Assembly (NCBI GenBank): GCA_028565635.1
Contig: JAOXYB010030222.1
Location: 1 to 14,856, forward strand
Source: Phoronis ovalis
Lineage: Eukaryota; Phoronida; Phoronidae
DNA: 14,856 nt
Direction: 5' to 3'
In this document: positions 11,601 to 14,856 of the stretch, piece by piece
Position numbering within the stretch: position 1 is the first letter of the stretch
Layout: each line of letters begins with the position of its first letter
Notes under the pieces: generated by a model
Told to the model about the DNA's origin: nothing
The model's input: only the letters and a program-made list of their open reading frames with translations
The model's database searches: none
Made by a program: the position numbers and the translations under genes

Positions 11601-14357
11601 GTCTTAGAACCTCTTCCTAATCCTGACCATGCTTTAAAGGATGCAATACGTTGGCTAGCACAGGATGACTGGTGAGTAAAATAGTTCCTACAGCCCCAGT
11701 AAATCAGGCTAGCAGACAGAGTATCTTTAATTTTTCTGGTACTTTTGCTTTCTAATATGCAGTTATTTAATATGAGACAATTTGCTCAGTTGCTACTTTA
11801 GGAATTTAAGTTAATCTGACATTTTCTCCAAAAGCTAGCTGGCAAGATGTGTCTAATTCTTAAATAACAAATATCAGTAATAAGATATCAGTATATGATT
11901 TTATTTTGTTAATACACAGTGAATAATATTCTTCTTATTAAAAGATTTTATTAGGTATGAACTTTGCTGTAACAGTTGTATTTATTTTCTTGAAAACTGT
12001 TAAAACCTTACATTGCCTTTTAAAGGCAAATGAAATGTGATGGATTGAGCAATATACGAAGATTGGTGATTTTCCACCCTGAATCTCTATTACGTGACTT
12101 GCACTCAGTGACCTTATCAGTCATGGCTGAAGTGAAGAATTTACGCTCTCAAGTGTCACGTCTTGCCATCACTACCATGGGGGATTTCTATAGCTCACTA
12201 AAGAAAAATATGGATGCTGTAAGTACTCTGATGCCCTTGCTATGTAATGTTGTGAATATTACAGATTCACAGCACTGAAATTGGCTATATGAAGTGTTTT
12301 GGTGCAGAATTGCTTCAGTATCATTCATGTTTACCACTTATACGCAAGTGTTAGTATCAAATGATTAGAACTACTTAAACTAAAAGGTTTTTAGAAACAT
12401 ACTGCCAAGTAAAAAAAAATGGAGGCACTTATAATAGCTGTGACCGTTTACATGTAAATTATAACATCTCTCGCATTTACTCATTTACTTGGTTGCAGGA
12501 TCTTGATATGACGACAAAGATATTGCTTCATAAAAATGGAGACAGTAATGGCTTCATACGTGAAGACGTGGAGAAAGCACTGACAGCTATGGTAGAAAAT
12601 GTAACACCCCAGCGAGCATTAGTGGCATTGATCAATGGAGGACAATCGTATGTGTATTATTTAAAAGCAGTTCATGCCTAGTTTTGTATATTATACTAGA
12701 GTTACCACAAAAAGAAAAGTTAGAATGAACCTCAAAGTCCATTTTATTTACTTGGTATAGTAGAAGCCTTGTATTTTTAGACCTCCGTCAGTTAGTTCTA
12801 TGCTAATTATTTGTTATTCCATTTTTATGTGAAATTAGGGATATTCGTTATTACTATATAGGTTATGGACTATACATAATTGTGGGGTCGTTTAGATTTG
12901 CCATGTGCATGTAAATAATCTGTTATTTGGCATATATTTTGTACAACCAGTATCAACCACAGCAGTTATACTAGTCTTGGCTGAAAGTGTTATCCATGTA
13001 CACTATTTTCATTCCACTACTATATGCATCTGTCTTTGCGTTTTTAGACATCGTAATGTTGCTGTCCGTCGCACCACGTCTTACTTCCTGGTTGCTCTTG
13101 TTGAAAGAATGGGTCCTGGTCGTATACTTAGTGGAGTCAAGGATATTACGGATCGTGTTCTTCCTGCCACTGCACATTTCTTGATAGATGCTTCGCCGGA
13201 AACTAGATATAATGCTCGGAAAATTTTTCACACGCTGATGCAGCACTCAGACTTTGATAAAGTTATACCAAAGCATTTGTCTCAGAATCTTCTCCGAAAT
13301 GTGAAGGATTGTGTGGATAACCTCAAACAAAAGGTAGATCTTGTGATTCTGCTGTCATACCAGTTGCCGTTTCACTTCAAAACGAAGACGCTCATATAAT
13401 CAACTTCTTAACCAACTCAAAACTTTTAGCAACTTGTCACTTACAGAACTTATGACTTAAGCTACTGCCAAGAGTTTGACTGTCACAGAGCCTTTGTCAT
13501 GAAATCAGATAACCACTGGATCCTGTCATTCCAGCAGGGTTCCATATATAGGTGGGAGATACCTCTGTTGAGGGTCATCTTGATATTTCTGGATATTCAC
13601 TTTTGCTCTTAATCAGACACTTTGCCCTTATCCTACATATTACTACATCCAGAGTAACTGCTGTATTATGTAACTGCTGTATTATGTAACTGCTGTTGAA
13701 AGCTCTCCGAACTAGCTCGAATAATAATGTTCATTAAGTGACCATATTTGTCAAAGATTATAACATCCATTTTGAAATGCAAAAAACTCACACCAAACCT
13801 TTGAATTTATCTCGCTATTTTTCTAATCAGATTATCTTGAATGGGAGACAACATAGGTTGCATTGCAAGAGTTTATGTGAACACTTAGATTCCTGGGGAA
13901 GTATCGGTGTAATAGTTAAAGTATACAAAATTTGACCATTTGATTGTGCTACTCGATGAAACTTCATGTTACAAATGCAAATTTCCTATGGACCAGATTA
14001 ACATTATGTTCTATGTAACATGAAGAATTGCAGTTCATTCAATTTTAAGGCAACTGTTTGTCATTTCAGGGTCTTGGTGAGATGCCTACAGACCGACCAT
14101 CAGCTCGAGCCAGAAGGTCTGGTCAAGGTACACGCGGCTCAGTGGTTGGAAGCAGTAGCGCTGCAAGCAGTGATCAGTTCTCCACCCCTTCGTCTAAAAA
14201 ACGTGTGACACGAGTTGATGAAGCAACTGCAGAGTCAATCAAAGAAATGTCGAGTAAAATGGTCGCTAATGATTGGAGGGATCGACTGGAAGCTGTGTCC
14301 GATTTCAAGGAGATGTGTGATAATTACCCAGCAGTCGTCGGACAAAGCATTATGAAG
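5534..14357 (+). CDS. TOGARAM1: TOGARAM1/crescerin-like TOG-array protein, partial, 14 exons (whole-gene entry)
   Basis: The coding join is 5534-5654, 5852-6025, 6708-7034, 7509-7747, 8163-8368, 8726-9048, 9751-9861, 10364-10458, 10836-11100, 11458-11671, 12026-12218, 12499-12647, 13048-13333, 14070-14357. Together these give 997 codons with no stop, and phases agree at all 13 junctions. Order: disordered linker (residues 1-532), charged helix (543-612), complete TOG3 (about 670-901), linker, start of TOG4 (about 952-997). TOG3 carries family signatures: LAQDDW in the first HEAT loop, NLRSQVSR in the second, FIRED in the third, HRNVAVRR, and SPETRYNAR. GLGEMP follows TOG3, as GLGEIP does in the human protein as I recall it. 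TOG domains bind tubulin heterodimers. Family members act at cilia, and human TOGARAM1 loss causes a Joubert-type ciliopathy. Missing here are the upstream TOG1/TOG2 region and the rest of TOG4, so neither start nor stop codon is in the window. TOGARAM2 is a vertebrate paralogue. An invertebrate copy is probably the single ancestral gene, so the symbol means family, not strict one-to-one orthology. Confidence 0.93.
5852..6025 (+). CDS. TOGARAM1: exon 2 of window: basic helix then Ser/Pro-rich linker
   Basis: The acceptor is cattgttacag| and the donor GGCAGAA|GTATGT; phase is 1 in and 1 out (174 bases), residues 41-98. It encodes a basic, probably helical stretch around NKIKRQQAEEKSRSLS, then a Ser/Pro/Thr-rich tail (TSPRSAPTAEGRSAPSSEGR). 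The tail contains a near-repeat, SAPTAEGR / SAPSSEGR. Because the exon is symmetric (phase 1-1), it can be skipped without a frameshift. It lies in the long linker between TOG2 and TOG3. Confidence 0.85.
6220..6259. repeat. 20-base imperfect tandem duplication
   Basis: Two adjacent copies begin tgagaag and end in atcc, with 17 of 20 bases identical (changes are c/t, a/g and t/g). The word taatggatc in the second copy also occurs in the left arm of the nearby inverted repeat, so both may derive from one element. Confidence 0.7.
6499..6651. mobile_element. fold-back (MITE-like) inverted repeat
   Basis: The left arm 6499-6564 pairs with the right arm 6588-6651 across a 23-base centre. Aligning the reverse complement of the left arm with the right arm without gaps over 64 positions gives 47 matches by eye. 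The best blocks are the inner 16 bases (15 of 16, around acttttcaat) and aactgccta near the outer ends. Many differences are transitions, as expected from an aged palindrome. There is no coding capacity and no clear target-site duplication was found. It is probably a decayed fold-back or MITE-type insertion. A structured intronic RNA is the alternative. Confidence 0.6.
6708..7034 (+). CDS. TOGARAM1: exon 3 of window: Ser/Asn/Tyr-rich disordered linker
   Basis: The acceptor is gatatcttgcag| and the donor ATCTCAG|GTAGGT; phase is 1-1 (327 bases), residues 99-207. The peptide is rich in Ser, Asn, Asp, Pro and Tyr. It includes two similar segments, DFSPDTSINLGYSY and PTPDTSIRDSAAF, followed by a GRQLKHRISLSSSWPD stretch. 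It has no recognisable globular domain and is probably intrinsically disordered. A second GT at 7039-7040 would also give a donor, but it would leave phase 2 and break the frame into exon 4, so 7034 is chosen. Symmetric phase makes this a possible cassette exon. Confidence 0.87.
7035..7508 (+). other. TOGARAM1: intron 3 of window
   Basis: A 474-base AT-rich intron between exons 3 and 4 with GTAGGT and TTTGCAG borders. I see nothing in it beyond short A and T runs. Confidence 0.85.
7509..7747 (+). CDS. TOGARAM1: exon 4 of window: linker with KVPPIPK motif
   Basis: The acceptor is ctgttctttgcag| and the donor CCGGAAGAG|GTAGGG; phase is 1 in and 0 out (239 bases), residues 208-287. The first codon is completed as GCT (Ala) across the junction. 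It is disordered and acidic/Ser-rich, with a proline motif RNKVPPIPKASD that could serve as an SH3-type or other short linear motif (inference). It ends in NVPEE, so that with exon 5 it reads EE|MLSSLR. This matches the EEMLNSLR island I remember from the vertebrate protein and supports the junction. Confidence 0.9.
7748..8162 (+). other. TOGARAM1: intron 4 of window
   Basis: A 415-base intron between exons 4 and 5. It contains an A-run near 7973-7982, a short ATT microsatellite near 8054-8067, and an 11-base tandem duplication (gcgatgcatgt, twice) at 8099-8120, about 40 bases before the acceptor. Confidence 0.85.
8163..8368 (+). CDS. TOGARAM1: exon 5 of window: conserved MLSSLRxxRxSAxKKKA linker motif
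   Basis: The acceptor is actgaactgtag| immediately before ATG, and the donor is AAAGG|GTAAGA; phase is 0 in and 2 out (206 bases), residues 288-355. It opens with MLSSLRQIRHSASKKKA (288-304), a probable amphipathic basic helix and the best conserved island of the linker compared with vertebrate TOGARAM1 as I recall it. It continues with a KKERRRKGSRSPSPRDSL stretch and SLNESGIFSAFSTL, which also resembles the vertebrate protein. The starting ATG is an internal Met, because the preceding exon reads into it in frame. Confidence 0.92.
8369..8725 (+). other. TOGARAM1: intron 5 of window
   Basis: A 357-base AT-rich intron between exons 5 and 6 with GTAAGA and TTACAG borders. Nothing else was recognised. 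Confidence 0.85.
8726..9048 (+). CDS. TOGARAM1: exon 6 of window: basic disordered linker
   Basis: The acceptor is caaatttcttacag| and the donor ACAAAAG|GTTGGT; phase is 2 in and 1 out (323 bases), residues 356-463. The sequence begins KKTESPFESKPRLARHSS, comparable in position and wording to an FGSKP..RLSS segment of the vertebrate protein (from memory). It then runs through a Lys/Arg-rich region and SPIAAKARDRRRLTK. An alternative donor at 9053-9054 (GTATTC) would put exon 7 out of frame, so 9048 is preferred. The donor GTTGGT is weaker than most in this gene. Confidence 0.88.
9049..9750 (+). other. TOGARAM1: intron 6 of window
   Basis: A 702-base intron between exons 6 and 7. It contains a perfect 14-base palindrome, taaactatagttta, at 9503-9516. 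A half copy, taaactata at 9461-9469, could pair with it across about 38 bases. No exon-like frame was seen. Confidence 0.8.
9751..9861 (+). CDS. TOGARAM1: exon 7 of window: acidic linker ending in VVGRG
   Basis: The acceptor is tttacacacacag| and the donor GGACGAG|GTATGA; phase is 1-1 (111 bases, symmetric), residues 464-500. It encodes a Gly/Ser/Leu start, a VDMDDDKIPGEQD acidic patch, and DSIGVVGR. The Gly of VVGRG is completed by exon 8, giving VVGRGMFDS. This is the counterpart of the VVVGKGVFGS island in vertebrate TOGARAM1 as I recall it, so the exon 7/8 junction is well supported. The polypyrimidine tract before the acceptor is poor (CA-rich). Confidence 0.88.
9862..10363 (+). other. 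TOGARAM1: intron 7 of window
   Basis: A 502-base AT-rich intron between exons 7 and 8. It splits the Gly codon of the VVGRG motif. Nothing else was recognised in it. Confidence 0.85.
10364..10458 (+). CDS. TOGARAM1: exon 8 of window: short linker exon
   Basis: The acceptor is tttactgttgcag| and the donor GACGAG|GTCAGC; phase is 1 in and 0 out (95 bases), residues 501-532. The peptide starts GMFDSPNQMDQ and ends RYMSMESDE, and is polar and probably disordered. The donor GTCAGC is the weakest in the window. If the intron were retained, the frame would continue 25 codons to a TAA at 10534-10536. The downstream GTGGGT donor candidate would create a frameshift and an early stop in exon 9, so 10458 is used. 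Confidence 0.85.
10459..10835 (+). other. TOGARAM1: intron 8 of window, weak donor
   Basis: A 377-base intron with a GTCAGC donor. Read-through stays open for 25 codons to TAA at 10534-10536, so retention would truncate the protein before the charged helix and TOG3. No other feature was seen. Confidence 0.8.
10836..11100 (+). CDS. TOGARAM1: exon 9 of window: long Glu/Arg/Lys-rich alpha helix
   Basis: The acceptor is ccttgatgtttccag| and the donor GTGGAAG|GTGAGT; phase is 0 in and 1 out (265 bases), residues 533-620. After EPSEVAMSNT comes a 70-residue run (543-612) in which 47 residues are Lys, Arg or Glu (27 basic, 20 acidic), with no Pro or Gly. Hydrophobic residues are too sparse for a classic coiled coil, so a stable single alpha helix of the ER/K type is the likelier form (inference). 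It separates the disordered linker from TOG3. The vertebrate protein has a shorter KxxRQKRKEEKE-like stretch in a similar place, from memory. ER-rich segments are common in unrelated proteins, so assignment to this gene rests on phase and position. Confidence 0.9.
11101..11457 (+). other. TOGARAM1: intron 9 of window
   Basis: A 357-base AT-rich intron between the charged-helix exon and the first TOG3 exon. It has a strong GTGAGT donor. Nothing else was recognised. Confidence 0.85.
11458..11671 (+). CDS. TOGARAM1: exon 10 of window: Pro/Ser linker and first helix of TOG3
   Basis: The acceptor is attttatattccag| and the donor GATGACTG|GTGAGT; phase is 1 in and 2 out (214 bases), residues 621-691. 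The first part is a basic Pro/Ser linker (TPTKKPPVATPPRKKSSSPS). The last part, EPLPNPDHALKDAIRWLAQDDW, is helix 1 of the first HEAT repeat of TOG3. The intron falls inside the Trp codon (TG|G). This Trp (residue 692) is the conserved residue of the first intra-HEAT loop that contacts tubulin in TOG domains. The human counterpart is LADEDW, from memory. Confidence 0.95.
11672..12025 (+). other. TOGARAM1: intron 10 of window, within the TOG3 Trp codon
   Basis: A 354-base intron interrupting the TGG codon of the conserved TOG3 Trp. It has a strong GTGAGT donor and a purine-rich acceptor, TTTTAAAG. Nothing else was recognised. Confidence 0.88.
12026..12218 (+). CDS. TOGARAM1: exon 11 of window: TOG3 HEAT repeats A-B
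   Basis: The acceptor is ccttttaaag| and the donor ATGGATGCT|GTAAGT; phase is 2 in and 0 out (193 bases), residues 692-756. It encodes the second helix of HEAT A (QMKCDGLSNIRRLVIFHPE) and HEAT B, with the signature VKNLRSQVSRLA (NLRSQVSR at 730-737). The RSQVSR-type loop is typical of TOG domains, where basic residues line the tubulin-facing edge. It ends SLKKNMDA, matching SLKKSMD of the human protein as I recall it. Confidence 0.96.
12499..12647 (+). CDS. TOGARAM1: exon 12 of window: TOG3 HEAT repeat C
   Basis: The acceptor is acttggttgcag| and the donor GGACAATC|GTATGT; phase is 0 in and 2 out (149 bases), residues 757-805. The sequence DLDMTTKILLHKNGDSNGFIRED is nearly the vertebrate sequence (DTTVKVLLHKAGESNTFIRED, from memory) and forms HEAT C, with the conserved loop residues at FIRED (775-779). 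ENVTPQRALVALINGGQS then leads to the next repeat. This is one of the most conserved parts of the window. Confidence 0.97.
12648..13047 (+). other. TOGARAM1: intron 12 of window
   Basis: A 400-base AT-rich intron inside TOG3 between HEAT C and HEAT D, splitting a Ser codon. Nothing else was recognised. Confidence 0.88.
13048..13333 (+). CDS. TOGARAM1: exon 13 of window: TOG3 HEAT repeats D-F
   Basis: The acceptor is ttgcgtttttag| and the donor AAACAAAAG|GTAGAT; phase is 2 in and 0 out (286 bases), residues 806-901. The split Ser codon gives GGQS|HRNVAVRR, the loop of HEAT D. Then follow ERMGPGRILSGVKDITDRVLP (HEAT E) and SPETRYNARKIFHTLMQH (855-872), ending in KDCVDNLKQK. Similarity to vertebrate TOG3 is clear throughout (PERILSGTKDMADRLLP, SQETRYYGRK, from memory). 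The reading frame runs past the donor to a stop at 13397-13399. The donor is supported by the next exon starting GLGE in phase 0. Confidence 0.96.
13334..14069 (+). other. TOGARAM1: intron 13 of window
   Basis: A 736-base intron, the longest between recognised exons here. It has somewhat higher GC over 13440-13600 than the other introns and carries the 16-base tandem repeat listed separately. No exon is expected, since LKQK|GLGE is contiguous in the vertebrate protein as I recall it. Confidence 0.82.
13654..13697. repeat. 16-base tandem repeat, about 2.7 copies
   Basis: The unit taactgctgtattatg starts at 13655 and 13671, with a partial third copy taactgctgtt at 13687. The two full copies are identical, which points to a recent duplication or active slippage. 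It lies in an intron and no function is indicated. Confidence 0.9.
14070..14357 (+). CDS. TOGARAM1: exon 14 of window: TOG3-TOG4 linker and start of TOG4
   Basis: The acceptor is ctgtttgtcatttcag| and the donor ATTATGAAG|GTACAC; phase is 0-0 (288 bases), residues 902-997. GLGEMPTDRPSARARRSGQG directly follows TOG3 and corresponds to GLGEIPLDTPSAKGRRS in human, from memory. Next comes a Ser-rich basic linker, then SIKEMSSKMVANDWRDRLEAVSDF, the first HEAT repeat of TOG4. Its loop carries Trp at residue 970 (NDWRDR), the usual tubulin-contact position. The rest of TOG4 must lie beyond the right edge of the window. Confidence 0.95.
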
Positions 14358-14720
14358 GTACACTCATATCTACATTGTTAGCATAATAATAATAATAGTA
14401 ATACTAAAGAACTTTTGGAATGTTTGGTATCCAACAGTATATGCCACTGACAATGATATTTCTGGTAACTGCATATCCACTAATTAATCATTGTTTATGT
14501 TAGAACATGCTGCTGATAGTTGTGCCATTGTCTGGTACTGCAACAGTTCTAAACTAGCTTCTTAATATAAATGACAAGATGTTACTGCGGTATTTCTTTT
14601 GTCACATAATTAATTTTGCTATACTACAAAGGAGATACATGTACAAAATCTTTTTTTTGTATTTGTTTAGTTTTGTGTGCTTTATCTTAGTTATGATTTC
14701 ATGTGTTTTTACATGTAATT
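14358..14720 (+). other. TOGARAM1: start of intron 14, truncated by repeat and window end
   Basis: The intron begins with the GTACAC donor after exon 14. It has an AAT microsatellite near 14381-14399, then AT-rich sequence with T-runs. The next TOG4 exon is not reached within the window. Confidence 0.75.
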
Positions 14721-14856
14721 GTACCCCCAGCAGTAGGCTGGAGGTACTTTGGATTTACCCTGTAACCGCCGCGTCCGCAGCGTCCGCCGCGTCAAATTCA
14801 CTGTGATCGAGATATCTCAAGAAGGCAGTGTGATATCCATTTGAAACTTAAATCGT
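14721..14856. repeat. GC/CpG-rich interspersed-repeat fragment with terminal hairpin, running off the right edge
   Basis: At 14721 the composition changes abruptly. An 11-base inverted pair (14721-14731 with 14737-14747, one mismatch, five-base loop) is followed by a CpG-rich run of cgtccg/cgcc words at 14765-14793. Then comes gatcgagatatctcaagaa, a word type I associate from memory with dispersed repeats in bivalve genomes. It has no coding content. It is probably the end of a non-autonomous transposable element, with the class undetermined and the other end outside the window. Confidence 0.6.

Noticed and set aside
5534-11671. SxIP-type EB1-binding motifs in the linker
   Set aside because: ENIP, PPIP and DKIP occur, but none has the Ser/Thr at the first position, so no EB-binding motif is claimed.
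13738-13935. 65-codon open frame in intron 13 as an extra exon
   Set aside because: There are no good flanking splice sites in the needed phase, and TOG3 joins directly to GLGE in the related protein as I recall it.
14579-14806. 75-codon open frame ending in an Ala/Ser repeat
   Set aside because: Its first half is intronic T-rich sequence and the Ala/Ser repeat comes from the CpG-rich interspersed repeat, so it is not a gene.
1-14856. CRISPR array, bacterial operon, phage or tRNA genes
   Set aside because: There are no regularly spaced repeats, ribosome-binding-site-led frames or cloverleaf-like segments. The window is spliced eukaryotic DNA.

Overview
This is a piece of an animal (metazoan) nuclear genome. 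It is AT-rich, with short exons separated by introns of about 200-740 bases that have canonical GT..AG borders. There is no sign of bacterial gene organisation. The protein is clearly a TOG-array protein of the TOGARAM1/crescerin type, found in ciliated animals. The exon and intron sizes, the AT-rich introns and the repeat debris at both ends suggest a marine invertebrate, perhaps a mollusc. That last assignment is an inference and is not proven by the window.

Layout. Positions 1-64 hold the end of a short G-rich tandem repeat. About 65-5533 is AT-rich DNA in which I find no convincing exon, probably a large intron of the same gene or intergenic DNA. From 5534 to 14357 there are 14 consecutive plus-strand exons (called 1-14 here) of one gene. 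Splicing them at the sites given yields 2991 bases, exactly 997 codons, with no stop and matching phase at every junction. From 14358 to the end is the next intron, which runs into an interspersed-repeat fragment at the right edge.

The gene is partial at both ends. By family architecture, two N-terminal TOG domains should lie upstream of the window and most of TOG4 downstream. The window encodes: a long, low-complexity, Ser/Pro/Asn-rich linker (window residues 1-532; exons 1-8) with short islands that resemble the vertebrate protein; a 70-residue, highly charged, proline- and glycine-free helix (residues 543-612; exon 9); a complete TOG3 domain of HEAT-like repeats (about 670-901; exons 10-13); and the post-TOG3 linker plus the first HEAT helices of TOG4 (902-997; exon 14). 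In this family, TOG domains bind tubulin and the protein supports formation and length control of the ciliary axoneme.

No RNA gene, CRISPR array, complete mobile element or second protein-coding gene was found. Apart from the gene, the clearest structures are a 64-bp-armed inverted repeat in intron 2, a few short tandem repeats, and the repeat fragments at the two edges. I see no evidence of a previously undescribed system. The points most worth checking are the charged helix, the conserved linker motifs, the Trp in TOG4, and the fold-back element.
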